64,000 bases of DNA from Eutreptiella sp. 'Long Island Sound 2002' (GCA_964036045.1 OZ038384.1:45776851-45840850); one strand, 5' to 3'. Shown: positions 1-9,480, numbered from the stretch's first letter. Notes: a model not told the origin generated them from the sequence alone. A program made the numbers and translations.

Positions 1-1352
1 TGTCGGGCCATAGCGCACAGAGCTAAGGGGGACGACCCCACTTGCTTTTGCGCAACGGGGTGTGGGCTCTCGTACGCGTCCCTAAATAGTCCCAAGCCGC
101 CTCACGAACCACTTGGAGGGCAATCTTGGACGGCACATCCGGCACCAACGTGCCCTCGTCATCCGGCACGAGAAGCATGGTGTGGTCTTTGGGAAGTGCA
201 AGATGGACGGGCGGGGCTTTATCGTATGCTGCGGTGAAATCTTGTTCCTCAAGCAGGGCCGCCGCAAAGTGGGGGTTGCAACACACTACACATTTGTGCG
301 CTCAGCCACCCTCCCTGGCAGCTTCTCTAGCCCCTCCACAACCCAATTCAAGGCCAATTGATTGACAAAGTCGGACATGGGCCCCTTCATGCCGCGGTAC
401 ATGGCTTCTTGCGCCTTGCGAAGTTGTGCATTGATTATGGATGTGTCCACCGCATGCACAAAGAGCCCCGTAGAGGGTGTGTGCAGCAGAAACACTACAA
501 CCCCCTAGATCTCTGCCTCAGGGAGTGTTGCATGGATTGCCCCTATCCAAGTGGGGGTACCTTGTCGTGCCACCGCCACGGGATGTGTTCGACAACATGC
601 CTCCTCCTGCCACCGGCACCCATTCGTACTTGTGCGGCTCTAGCCATGCCACATCAGACCGAGGGCTGACCTGCAGTCGATTGCAGACACAACCTCTTTC
701 TAGGCTGATAGACATCGTGGCGCATCCAAGGTACATGATGCGTGCAAATTGATCCAACGGCCGCCAGTGCCGTGGTGTACTCCACACCCCACATTGCCAT
801 AGCCCCTAGCGGCTGATATATTACAACCGTTCCTCGCTGCACTGCTCCGCCATATCGCAGTGAGGCATCCACCAAATGTCGGACATGCGGTGTATTGTCC
901 ATCCGCACCACTTCCGGGACAGAATCTGTGTCCGCGTCCGGCGCTGGCCCTTGGATACCAGAAAAATATGCCCTCCTCCGCCGTAACCCCATGCGTCCGC
1001 GCATGCCCAACCGAATGCATCAGCATCCTGTACCACCCACAGAGGCAGAGGATCCATCCCATCCCCGGCATGTGTGGTCGACAAAGGCACCGATCAGGGG
1101 TCGTCGTGCTGACGATGTGCATCAAAGACATTTCGCAGCAGAAACATGAGGGCCGCGGGGGGAGCAATGGGCATGCTCTCTCTTGGACACTACGGTGTTC
1201 AATGCGCCTCCCACAACGAAGTATCCGCCCACAACAAATACTTCCCTTGCATCCAACATGCGCGTCCGCTTTGTGGCTTTCTTGCGGCGCGCAAGGTGGA
1301 GCAGCCGATGGTCCAGCGTGTTGGTCATTGGGCAGTGAAACACGCTCTTCAC
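1..1352 (-). pseudogene. LINE copy A, 3' region (possible RNase H-like domain)
   Basis: Overlapping minus-strand frames match copy C closely. LDHRLLHLARRKK and VFVVGGY at 1,352-1,200 match the segment at 17,246-17,100. VDASLRYGG at about 880-850 falls at the plastid insertion point of copy C. SDVAWLEP at 650 and HAVDTSIINAQLR at 450 match SDMAWLQP and HLVDVSIVGVHLR at 15,780-15,530. KAPPVHLALPKDH at 210 matches KAPPVHLMLPREH at 15,310. The acidic residues in VDAS, PEAEI and VDTS are spaced loosely like an RNase H active site; that assignment is tentative. Several frameshifts are present. Confidence 0.55.
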
Positions 1353-1592
1353 ACCCTAGAGCCACACGTGGTCTAGGTGTGAGGGACCAACCATTGCAAT
1401 CGGGAAGTCGATGTGGCCATCCCAAAGCCACGCAGACTACGTACCAAGGGACTGGCATGGAAGACCAACATGAAGGAGGCCATGTACAAAGTTCGTCACG
1501 GCTCTTTCCACGTTCAATATTCTTGGCCCAGACAAAACACAAACATCTTGGCTTTTGTGAATAAAGGATTGTGTCATCATTGTTTGCCCAAC

Positions 1593-2165
1593 TCATGGAA
1601 GTTGCGGCACGTGGGCATGCCCACACGCAAACAATGATGACTTTATCAGCAGGCCAGTTCTTTGTCGCCCCAGTGCTTGTAGGATGATATCAATCCATGT
1701 GGTCCCCGGGTGAAACGCGAAGGCCAATGAGGGTACCACAATTTGGCCACATACTCCATACCGTCTGTGCATATTGCCCAACATGGCCCTTACCTCCTCA
1801 CGGACCACTACGGAGCGATGGTGCGTGAGCGCTGCTACCATTACTCTCACTAAGTAACCACACAAATCCTCCACCTCCGGCAGACGGAGCCCCTTGCCGG
1901 ACCATATTGCCACATTGGAAATGTCCCGCGGCGGGCTCTCAAAGTGCATGGCCGCACCTTTCATGGCAACGTTCAGCTGGACCACTTCAATGGTGGCATG
2001 TGAAAGGCACCATACCGCATATGGCACAATTCCACCAAGTGTAGCGGATAGGACCTCAGGAGGCCCCAACGCTGGTCCCAGTGTGTTGCGGCACCAGCGC
2101 GGGATGGCCTTGCAACTGCAATACGCTTGTCCTTCATGGATGCTGACCCCTTGAGGTCGAGCCAA
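1593..2165 (-). pseudogene. LINE copy A, linker region after RT
   Basis: This 190-codon open stretch starts with a WCRNTLGPA motif and contains GGIVPYAV, QLNVAMKGAA and a GKGLRLPEV motif. The same motifs occur at 13,611-13,228 (WCKNTLGPA, GGIVRYAA, PLNAAIKTAA, NKGLRLADV), which shows the region is a conserved part of the element rather than a chance ORF. It sits between the RT and the VVGGY segment. I know no named domain for it. It is one of the longest uninterrupted parts of copy A. Confidence 0.6.
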
Positions 2166-2219
2166 AGGACTAGGTAAGGCACGATAGCCTCGGCGCCCAA
2201 GGGCACCGATGTGGAGACC

Positions 2220-2865
2220 TCATTGAGCGGGTTCAAGCACACAATGGCCAACAATAATCTTCGTCCTGGTGGTATAAGCCCACTTACGGACGTTCGGGGA
2301 CATACCCATGTCACCCAGGTACCTCACAATCGCTTCCGCATTCTCTAAAAACTGTACTATTGTGTGCGCCACCAGTAGCATATCACAGTTTGCCCGTACC
2401 AGGGGCGGCAAAGAATGCCGATCATCGTCAGGTGGGTTTGGTCCCAAATTGCGCACCAACAGTTCCACAAGCAGCATTTGCAGCATTGTGCATCTTGCAA
2501 TGTCTTGCAGGAGGCCTCTATGAAGGCGGATCCTTGGGTGAGGCGGTGTGCAGTGACCATGCGCAAAGTGGAGCCACATTTGAGGGTATGGCGTGGCCAT
2601 ATGAGCTCCTCTAGCACTCCCACGAGTGGCAAGAGAGGGGCGATCAGTCAATGAGGGGCAGTGTCATGAGCGTTGGATATAGGCCTTGGTTATAGGCCAA
2701 GATATGGTTTTTTGCCGCTCCATGGTGAACCCCCCGCGGCGCCACACAGACGGGTGCCACGGCTGTGGAGTTAGGCATCGCCGCAAATTGCCACTCCGCC
2801 GCCATCCCCTTCAGAGCCAGTACTACTGTGAATTGTCTTATGAGGACTTCTTTGCTGCGGTGCTA
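2220..2865 (-). pseudogene. Reverse transcriptase fragment of LINE copy A
   Basis: At about 2,850-2,690 the minus strand encodes a segment containing KGMA, QFAAMPNST and NHILAYN. It aligns with KGMA, QFGAMPGST and NHVLAFD in the copy at 17,990-18,130. At 2,400-2,300 the segment NCDMLLVAHT followed by RYLGDMGMSPNVRK aligns with YCDDLLPIAHT and RYLADMGMSLNVRK. Two catalytic positions are lost: the motif A aspartate reads Asn (LAYN against LAFD), and the second aspartate of the YxDD box reads Met (NCDM). The open stretch 2,651-2,220 covers the second half. It is a dead copy. Confidence 0.7.
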
Positions 2866-2870
2866 CCCCC

Positions 2871-3375
2871 CTAGGAGTTTTGCTTGCTTGTTGCATTGTT
2901 GCTACCAGGGATCTTCAATAGAAGGGGTCCGAGTTTTTGGTGGGGGTGGGGGGGGGGTTGGGCTATCTGTCACTCAGTGACAGATGGAGAGTGACAGATA
3001 TACAGTGACAGATGTTGCCCCTTCTTTTGTTGTAGTCTGTCACCATGCCTGTCAAGGGTGCCTGGGAACTGCGCTGCACCGGACCAGTTTGGGCACTCAC
3101 CTCAGTGCCCTACAGTGAGCGCATGCACCTCCAAGAGAGCCCGCGAAAAGAAGAAGTTGATGAAGAAGAGGGCAATTGAGGCTGCCACTGCTGCCACTGC
3201 TGTTGCATTGATTGCTGCTGCTTTTAGCTGTACCGGGCTAGTTGCCTAGGCACATGCTCACGCTCTGCAAGCTGTCGCCGCCGCCGACACGCAGGACAGC
3301 GTTGCTGCTGCTACTGAACCAGACCATTCTGTCCCTGCATCCCCTGCAACTCCCAGTGCTGCAGCTGCTCTGCCC
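2871..3375. other. Non-coding stretch with a short inverted and direct repeat
   Basis: A G-rich run (2,940-2,960) is followed by TCTGTCACT-C-AGTGACAGA, a perfect 9-bp inverted repeat, and then by further AGTGACAGA copies up to about 3,012. An open frame at 3,058-3,249 is Lys and Ala rich (KKKLMKKRAIEAATAATA) and looks like low-complexity DNA rather than a folded domain. No gene is recognised. Confidence 0.5.
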
Positions 3376-3888
3376 TTGACACCGCAGAAGCAGCCCACCT
3401 TGTTCGACATGTTTGCCATACCGCCATCGAGTTTATCACCACTTGTTGAGCAATTGCGCACTGTGACATCTCACACCTCGCGTGCAATAAGCGTGCTGAA
3501 ACGCATCGTCACTTCTTTGCGAAATAGGATGAGCTGGGGGAACATACGAATGCATCTCATTGGTTCTGAGGACATTAATGCCAGTGAGTATGCATATGAG
3601 CAGGTTGCGCATGCATTGGTGCAACTAGCAGGAAGTGCAAAAAGCACAAGGAGCGCAAGACCCCACAGCGCAAGGCTGGCGCCAAAAGGGCAAAGGTTTT
3701 GGAGGAAGGGGGGAGGGATGAGTTGGGTGAATGCACCGATTTCAGTGACTTCAGTGCAGGTTCGAGCTCCTCAGCATCGTCTTTTAGCTGCATTTCTAGC
3801 TGCAGCAGTGGCTGTAGGAGCAATAGTAGGGAGTAACATAGTCAACACTATAACAAGAAAGCCACGTCAACGCTTCGAGCAATTGTGA
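3376..3888 (+). CDS. Hypothetical ORF, 170 codons, PIP-box-like motif near its start
   Basis: The ORF starts MTPQKQPTLFDMF. QPTLFDMF fits a PCNA-interaction-like pattern (Gln, two residues, Leu, two residues, then Met-Phe), a type of short motif also seen near the start of many transposases. The rest is basic with no recognisable domain. A Val/Ala-rich hydrophobic patch lies near residues 140-160, and the end is basic. No introns are evident. It could be an exon or a remnant of a mobile element. The similar motif at 6,460-6,475 is the only support that it means anything. Confidence 0.25.
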   Translation: MTPQKQPTLFDMFAIPPSSLSPLVEQLRTVTSHTSRAISVLKRIVTSLRNRMSWGNIRMHLIGSEDINASEYAYEQVAHALVQLAGSAKSTRSARPHSARLAPKGQRFWRKGGGMSWVNAPISVTSVQVRAPQHRLLAAFLAAAVAVGAIVGSNIVNTITRKPRQRFEQL

Positions 3889-4752
3889 CTTGTCCGGCGG
3901 TGCCCATCTCTGCGTATTTGCTTCGTGAGTTCCATGTGTCACTCGTCACTCGTCACTCGGGGGGGGGCTTGGGGGGGGGGGGGGGGGCGTAATCAAGATC
4001 CTTGGTTGCTACTATGCTATGCCTTGCCCCTTACCCCCGGCCAATCAACGGGCTGGCATTCGTCGCCGCTGCTAACGCGGCTAATGCTTTGCCCTTGCGA
4101 ATGCCAGCAAAGCTTGGTTGGCCGGTATCCCCGGTCCTCCGTGTCCTTCGTCATGTTGTGGGCCACATGACGCAGCCGTGGGGCCCACGGGATCAAGCCG
4201 GGTAGGGACCACTTGCTTGTACGAGATGCCCGGTAACTCCAATACACTACATGATAGATGTGACTGTTAATGAGGCTATGACTAATGTATGATGTACGTA
4301 TGCATCTATCTATGTGTATAACAAGACATGAGAATGCTCATGACCCCCCATTGTTGCATCAAGCTTCGGCACAAGACGAGGTACAAGAATGTGGGGTTGT
4401 CGACCCCACCTGCACGTGCTAAACAGAGTCGAAGGTAGCCAACTAGACATCACACAATGGGGACACCTTTTGGCACTCCTCAACCTCCCGCAAGAAATGA
4501 CCGGGGACAACGGTGCGGTTCCACACCTTCAACCCCTTTCCGCCTTTGACAGCCCAATTGGCCACCTTTCCAGATCTTTGCACCTAGATAGAGATCACGG
4601 ACCGCGTTGACAACTTCTCCCGTTGCTCAAGGATGAGGCATCCAAGGGTCCTCGACATAGCCTAGCGCGCATGCATGAGCTCTACCTCTTTGTTCTCACA
4701 CCGCCAAAGGCCATTTTGAGCCAGTTCTACATCTTGTGCCCATGGATGCTTT
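3889..4752. other. No recognised gene; long G tract
   Basis: The stretch contains tandem CACTCGT copies at about 3,940-3,958, directly followed by G runs at 3,959-3,967 and 3,971-3,987 (17 Gs). The remainder has only short ORFs on both strands with no domain that I recognise. Confidence 0.5.
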
Positions 4753-5007
4753 GTGAGGCACAATATGGCATCATTGTGTAAACTCGCTGTACACAACGAG
4801 TTAATCAAATGCCCCGTTCAAGGATGTGCCGATGGGGTGTACAGATACAACATGGAGCAGCACATGAAGGTGGGTGAAGACCACTCGAAATTTGAAGTCC
4901 CTCCCCGAGAGCAAGGAATGCGGCGGCGCTCCCCAGCTGACCAACGCGCTTTTGAAGGTAGGCAGAACCGCCAACAATGTAACCCAAAAGGTAGCACGTG
5001 TTGCTAA
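4753..5007 (+). CDS. Hypothetical ORF with one possible C2H2-like motif
   Basis: Eighty-four codons. Residues 20-45 read CPVQGC, then about a dozen residues, then EQHMKVGEDH, giving a Cys-Cys-His-His spacing that could be a single C2H2-like finger. The C-terminal half is basic and low-complexity. No introns or neighbours support it. It may be an exon or a remnant of a transposase. Confidence 0.2.
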   Translation: MRHNMASLCKLAVHNELIKCPVQGCADGVYRYNMEQHMKVGEDHSKFEVPPREQGMRRRSPADQRAFEGRQNRQQCNPKGSTCC

Positions 5008-5496
5008 AAGATAGAATGACGCGAAAACTATTTAAAGACTCTACGGTGATTGGAAATTGCAAAAGGAGGCATTAGCCGAAGTTAATGAGGCCCAAGAGCA
5101 TGTAGGGCAGCAACGTGCGTTGCGCGTAGGCGATCAAGATGCCGAGTAAGCTCTAGCAACCCAAGACGTAGCCGATATCGCTTATGATCCACCTAGTGGA
5201 TGAGACCCCTCAGATTCTGATGAAGAAAAATCAGATAGTAGTTCGGGTGCCTGTGATGCGTCAGCCTCCAACTCCTCCAACTCAGGCTCCATTACATTTT
5301 CATCGTCTAGCTCCTCATCCAGCTCTAGTGCTGCCGGCATAAAGGATGGTACGTCAAAGAAAAAGTGCAAAGAAAAAGTGCACCACAAACAAGGCCTACT
5401 CGCCTAAATGTAAGCCTTCCATTGAAGATACAGCTCGAAAGAACACATTGTGCATGTAACTACGAAGGGACTCCCACCAAACTCTTGTGAGCTAAA
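5008..5496. other. Ser/Asp-rich open stretch, no recognised gene
   Basis: Around 5,200-5,350 the plus strand encodes a Ser/Asp/Glu-rich run (for example SDSDEEKSDSSSG) followed by a Lys-rich tail that ends at a stop near 5,406. A very similar composition recurs at about 57,450-57,670. It looks like a disordered protein tail, but no start or intact frame links it to a domain. Confidence 0.35.
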
Positions 5497-5790
5497 TTGG
5501 ATCTCCATTGTATAAAGCGGCTTGGATCACCATTGTGTGAATCGGATTGGATCTCCATTGTGTCAACCGCCTTTGGGCCTCCACTGTGTGGACCAACTTT
5601 GGATCTCCATTGTCTCCATGGGCTTTGGATATCCACTGTGTGAACCGGCTTGGCAGCTCCATTGTGTTAAACGGCTTTGGATCTCCATTTTGTGAACCCG
5701 CTCTGGATCTTAATTTTGTGAACCGGCTTTGGATCTCCATTGTGTGAACCCGCTTTGGATCTCTATTATGCCATCCGGCTAGGGTCTCCC
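5497..5790 (+). repeat. Minisatellite, 25-26-bp unit, about 11 copies
   Basis: Successive copies of a unit close to TTGGATCTCCATTGTGTGAA plus CCGGC start at about 5,499, 5,524, 5,549, 5,575 and 5,601 and continue to 5,790. Copies differ by a few substitutions. The array ends at a 9-base G run. Both strands stay open over several units (for example 5,821-5,492 minus), an effect of repetition rather than evidence of a gene. Confidence 0.85.
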
Positions 5791-6120
5791 AAGGGGGGGG
5801 GTGGAAAAAAATTGCGCGCATGGAAAAAATTGCGTACCCCCCCCCCCACCCTCCGGGGGTTGCTTGCGCTAAAAAAGCCGTCGCGCCATAATTGTACCAT
5901 TTGGATAATTTTTTACCCAGGACCCGTTCTTGTTACAGAAATGGAATTCTTCGCACCAAATTTCCCTTTGCACATGGCATGTACTGAATTGTTTGAACAC
6001 ATTGATCATTTCAAATTTCCGCTTTTGGTAGAGGTTATTTGTGAGGGTGCTGTTTTTTTTTCCCTTCTAGGGACCAACTTTCTTCTAGGGTACAAGGATT
6101 GATTTCTTTGCATCAAACTA
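5791..6120. other. AT-rich stretch with an imperfect duplication
   Basis: Two related segments (about 5,960-6,010 and 6,135-6,190) share the order TTTCCCT, GGCAT, GAATTGTTTGAAC and ATTGATCA/TGCA, which suggests an old local duplication of about 175 bp. A C run lies at 5,839-5,848. No gene is recognised. Confidence 0.45.
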
Positions 6121-6888
6121 GTGAACGTGTTTGCATTTCCCTCTGGCATATGGCATATAAAGAATTGTTTGAACCTATTGATGCATCAATTTCCATATGG
6201 TGCTTCGTCATTTGGATTAGAGGAGAGGTCAAGTGTAAATGTGTTGTTGCTTTGCATTCTAGACATGTCATCCTCTTCTCTTTCTTCTCCGCTGAACATT
6301 GCATGGGTGAACCGCACCGTGGACAGGTGGAATTGTAATTGTGGGGAGCGGCTATCGGTTTTGGCCCGTCCGGACACACAGCAATTTGCTGCTCATTGTC
6401 AGGATCGGAAACACCGGGCTGGTACAGCCCCCTCGTTGAAGCCCAAACGCCAATTGGCTGTTACACAGTTTTTCTCTGCCGCCCCCCCACGGGTGGCGGA
6501 GGAGGTGCCCCCTCCGATAGAGGGCGATGGGGAAGATGAGGTTGCAGCAAATGACCCAGAGACACAAGGTGCCGCTCCTCCCCCAACCATCAATGACAAG
6601 TGCATGGGAGCCTTGCCCTTGGGTATTCCCAATGCCAATGCCTTGCGCGGCAAATACCCCGTGATGCGGCATGCATATGAGAAAGTCCACTGGAGGTACG
6701 TGGATGGCATGGGGATTGTGTCATTGGACCCCCCATGTACTGGAAAGGCACGCTTTGGTGATTCTAGCAAGAAATTGCCTTGCAGCCCGTGCTATGAGGT
6801 GCCACGCAATAAAACACTATGCAAATGGATGCGTGAGGAACACAACACTGATTCTAGCATAGAACATTTCAAACTGGGACCGCCTTGA
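6121..6888 (+). CDS. Hypothetical protein, zinc-finger-like N-terminus
   Basis: The frame is open for 255 codons. The first convincing part, from about residue 48, reads SSSSLSSPLN. Next come WNCNCGERL and, about a dozen residues later, AAHCQDRKHR, a Cys-x-Cys plus His/Cys-His arrangement that could bind zinc. QLAVTQFF near residue 113 resembles a PCNA-interaction motif. An acidic, Pro-rich linker follows, and a C-terminal segment with CSPCYEVPRNKTLCKW holds three more Cys. Zinc finger, then a short QxxhxxFF motif, then a linker is a layout common in transposase and DNA-repair proteins. No family is recognised. Similar-looking ORFs downstream to 8,403 may be its continuation. Confidence 0.4.
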   Translation: MNVFAFPSGIWHIKNCLNLLMHQFPYGASSFGLEERSSVNVLLLCILDMSSSSLSSPLNIAWVNRTVDRWNCNCGERLSVLARPDTQQFAAHCQDRKHRAGTAPSLKPKRQLAVTQFFSAAPPRVAEEVPPPIEGDGEDEVAANDPETQGAAPPPTINDKCMGALPLGIPNANALRGKYPVMRHAYEKVHWRYVDGMGIVSLDPPCTGKARFGDSSKKLPCSPCYEVPRNKTLCKWMREEHNTDSSIEHFKLGPP

Positions 6889-7289
6889 AGAGCACTGCCT
6901 GGGTCGTTGTTGTGTTGGAGGGCTTGTTGTTGGGAGGACACTCCCGCTGCTGCAGCTGGCACTGGATTTGTGTCACAATAGAAACACTAGACGTAATGTT
7001 GGGCATGTACGGGCTGCCCGGGGATCTAGTCGTCCACCAAGATGGTTGTTGGTCCTGCAGAAGCAAGTTTTCTCACTGTATAACATTGTACGAGTGCTGA
7101 CATACCCCCGTGCCGAGAGAGCCACTGGAGCCTCATATCGCGGTACAATGACCCAGTCCATCTGCCGTAAGCTGGCAATGGCAGGGGAATGCACTATCAA
7201 TGCGTGGCCTAAGTATGGGGCTCCCTTTCGCAAGGGGCGTTACCGGCCAGTGTGGTCAAGACCGCGTTACACGCAATAGCGCAATTCCT
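6889..7289 (+). pseudogene. Possible continuation of the 6,121 ORF
   Basis: After the stop at 6,888 another frame (6,968-7,279) encodes a basic segment containing RWLLVLQKQVFSLYNIVRVL and RKLAMAGECTINAWPKYG, ending at a stop near 7,279. The composition looks protein-like, while the opposite strand is mostly a shadow. It could be an exon or a frameshifted part of the same gene. No domain is recognised. Confidence 0.25.
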
Positions 7290-7640
7290 CCAGATCAGGC
7301 AGAGCTCGGCGGTACTGCCAATTCCCAGACAGCAATGGTATTTTCGATTGGGTTTCTTAGAGCCACACCAACGGACCAAACGGAAGAGAGCCTGCCAACT
7401 GGTGGCGTAAGGGTGCGAGAGGGTTGCAATAGAGGGGGAGAGGGTTGGGAGATGGAGGGTGCGAGTGGGGAGAGGGTGGGAGATGGTTGGGACAGGGTTG
7501 GGGCAGGGCGGGAGAGGGTAGAGACAGGGTTGGGGGGGGGATGGGCGAGGGTTGGACATGAGTTGGGAGTAGGTTGGGACAACATACCCCCCTTCCCTCT
7601 CGGGATGTACGGCGGCTCTACGCTTCCCAAGCGGCCCTGT
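7290..7640. repeat. Purine-rich GAGGGTTGGGA-type repeat
   Basis: From about 7,415 to 7,580 the plus strand is a degenerate array of GAGAGGGTTGGGAGATGG-like units, nearly all G and A with T. The matching minus-strand frames are Pro/Ser/Thr-rich and are artefacts of the repeat. Clustered runs of three or more Gs make G-quadruplex folding possible. Confidence 0.7.
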
Positions 7641-7962
7641 GGCGGGGGGCGCCAGCTTCGGGCATGGCGGCGGTGGAAATTTTCACACGGTGTTTGAACA
7701 CGACATATCAGTACTTCAGGGCGAATTCGTAGTGCTGGCACACGTTCTCAAAGACACACCACACGATGTTCCCCTGCAGTTTTCCTTGTCAGCATTCGGA
7801 CTTAAGGATAAATGTCCCCGAAAAAGTGTTACAGGGGCCGGCGTCGGCATGGTCTGCAAGGGTGGACAGTGTGTGGCCCCCCCTAGTATATACTACAGAC
7901 TGCTCCAGGGATACGCCAGTGTTATGGACACACACAACACACTCGTCTCATTCCGAACTTGA
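7639..7962 (+). CDS. Hypothetical ORF, unassigned
   Basis: From about residue 13 the frame reads like protein: NFHTVFEHDISVLQGEFVV, then HDVPLQFSLSAFGLKDKC, GMVCKGGQC and PPSIYYRLLQGYASVMD. No introns are obvious. It may belong with the 6,121-6,888 and 7,973-8,403 frames as one broken gene. I recognise no family. Confidence 0.3.
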   Translation: MAGGASFGHGGGGNFHTVFEHDISVLQGEFVVLAHVLKDTPHDVPLQFSLSAFGLKDKCPRKSVTGAGVGMVCKGGQCVAPPSIYYRLLQGYASVMDTHNTLVSFRT

Positions 7963-8403
7963 GAAGCTATTAAAGTTTGTCAGTGAGCGCATGCTTGAGT
8001 GTGGCTCAGCCGTGGAGCAACCTTGGTCACCAGAGGGTGCACCGGGCTCGCCGGACGGATTGGCAGGCTCGCTAGTCAGCTTGGGAAGGGACACAGATGG
8101 TTCATGCGAATACACCCGCCTCGCAAATGGGGGGGGGGGGGGGCACACCTCAGAGAGAGTTGCAAGTGTGGGACACGCCTAATACGCTACTGTTGAGCCC
8201 ACTCCCTTGGATAGTGCGGAGGTGGAAAGGATCATTAGACGGTCGCAGGCGGAAGTTGGGACGGGGGACGAGCCGGTTACGGCAGAAGTGAGCCCCCTCC
8301 TGTACACCCCCTTGAGCAGTGCAGAGGTGCAGCGCATGCTAAAGAGAGCACGAAAGCAGCCAAGAACGGCCCGCCAACTCTTCCAGTACGCGGGGCGGCG
8401 TTA
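7955..8403 (+). pseudogene. Two short coding-like frames, C-terminal part of a broken gene
   Basis: At 7,958-8,130 one frame reads ELEKLLKFVSERMLECGSA and then a Gly/Pro/Ser linker, up to a 15-base G run at 8,129-8,143. After an in-frame stop a second frame, from about 8,192 to the TAG at 8,402, contains an internal repeat: PLDSAEVERIIRRSQ, then PLSSAEVQRMLKRAR, ending QLFQYAGRR. The repeated SAEV...R motif and clean stop argue that this was once a real C-terminus. The G tract could mark an assembly or sequencing fault. Confidence 0.35.
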
Positions 8404-8524
8404 GCAGGGGCGGCAAGGCAGCCGCCACACAGGTGACAGATATGGACTTGTGAGTTCTCAACACCCATCCCCTCCACCTGCGGTGCAATTATGTCAAGTC
8501 TGAACCATTCTTGCACCAAATAGC

Positions 8525-8605
8525 ACCAGAGGCATGGAAGGTCTAGTGGTATGCGCCTTGGGTGGCGCTCGTCGTCGTCGGGGGATCGAGCCCCGGTTCG
8601 TATGT
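8525..8605 (+). other. tRNA-like sequence (degenerate, Pro-like)
   Basis: GGTCTAGTGGTATG (8,540-8,553) resembles an A box. GCGCC-TTGGGT-GGCGC forms a possible anticodon arm with a 6-base loop, one short of normal. GGATCGAGCCC (8,582-8,592) resembles a B box. A CGT-repeat expands the variable region. The layout resembles tRNA-Pro, but the loop sizes do not fit a functional tRNA, so it is probably a decayed tRNA gene or the head of a SINE. Confidence 0.25.
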
Positions 8606-8841
8606 CCGTCCAGGGGCCCGTTGGTGAGGTCCCCGCCACCGCCCCTCTTCAGCATCCCCCTCCACCGCCGGTACCGCCGATCGATGGGTGGCGTGTCTGG
8701 TCCTCGTAGTTTTTACTTTTGTTGTTGCCCAGTCTAGACCATAGAGCACATAGGACAACAGGGCACCAAGCACATCACACCTGCAGCGGTGCCCCCCGTC
8801 TCCGGTACCGCCGGCCGACGGGAGCCGCATCTCCTCCTCGT
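8606..8841. other. Spacer between the two tRNA-like sequences
   Basis: Two related segments, each containing CCGGTACCGCCG (about 8,668-8,680 and 8,800-8,812), suggest duplicated flanking DNA. No gene is recognised. Confidence 0.35.
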
Positions 8842-8925
8842 ATTCCCTTTGGGGGATTCGAACGGGCGTCTTCAGGGCAGCAAGCGGCTGCACAGCCACT
8901 ATAGCGCACGGCCAAAAGCCAGTAC
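8842..8925 (-). other. tRNA-like sequence (B box clear)
   Basis: On the minus strand GTTCGAATCCC (8,864-8,854) is a perfect B-box-type T arm, and CTGAAGA upstream resembles a Phe anticodon loop. The supporting anticodon stem does not pair and the A-box region (about 8,915-8,903) is poor. It lies about 250 bp from, and opposed to, the tRNA-like sequence at 8,525, so both may be SINE remnants. Confidence 0.25.
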
Positions 8926-9339
8926 TATGAGCCGCTGGCCCTCAGTAGGCCAATGTCTTAATATGGCCATGAGTTCAGCAGAGGCAAGCAGGTCACATAG
9001 AACCAGGCGCCACCAGGCGCCACCCCCCCCCCTCCTTTCTCCCCCTCCCAGCACATGAGCTCTAGCGGCACCCGTTGGTTTCTCACCCCCCACGTCCGCC
9101 AGCAGCACACCGGACTCGCTCAGCGGGGCCTCGGAGCAGGGAAGCACGGGAGCACGGACCAAGGATGCGGGACGCGGTAGGACCACAAGCCCCGGTCCCT
9201 CTTGTTGCATGTTGTGTGTCATCTCAACCCAGTTCTTGAAGCCCGGCGACAGGGCAATTGAACAATAGGACTCATGGTTTGGTCGCATCATTATTGAACC
9301 TCGCATTTTGAGCATAATTTGAAAGAATTGGGCGTCAAA

Positions 9340-9480
9340 CACACACACACACACACACACACAAACAAAGACACTTTGTGAGGGAAGCAAGAACCAATCC
9401 AATGCTAACGCACACACACACACACACACACACAAACATCCCTCGGAAGATCTTCCTTTATACCCCTCTTACTTTGTGCC
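9340..9480. repeat. (CA)n microsatellites
   Basis: CA-dinucleotide runs occur at about 9,341-9,363 and 9,411-9,434, separated by unique sequence. The stretch before them (8,930-9,340) has no recognised gene; a minus-strand open frame there is Cys/Val repetitive only because it reads through the repeat. Confidence 0.9.

Larger units (their letters stand above)
1..2870 (-). mobile_element. LINE-type retrotransposon, copy A, 5'-truncated and decayed
   Basis: Reading the minus strand from 2,870 down gives a shifting series of peptide segments that match the longer LINE copy at 19,530-14,358 in the same order: reverse transcriptase, linker, a conserved VVGGY-containing segment, then the 3' domain. 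Similarity starts abruptly near 2,870 inside the RT fingers, as expected of 5' truncation during target-primed reverse transcription. Frames change several times and stops interrupt every domain, so it cannot be active. The element continues past the left edge of the window. The class is secure because of the shared RT with the other copy; the clade within LINEs is not determined. Confidence 0.75.

Noticed and set aside
860-1564. 234-codon plus frame
   Set aside because: Antisense to LINE copy A; the translation is low in domain-like character.
700-1626. 308-codon minus frame in the LINE region
   Set aside because: It does not match the other LINE copy in this frame beyond short segments; the matching segments lie in the neighbouring frames, so it is mostly a shadow.
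5492-5821. 109-codon minus ORF with a repeated peptide
   Set aside because: It is the translation of the 25-26-bp minisatellite.
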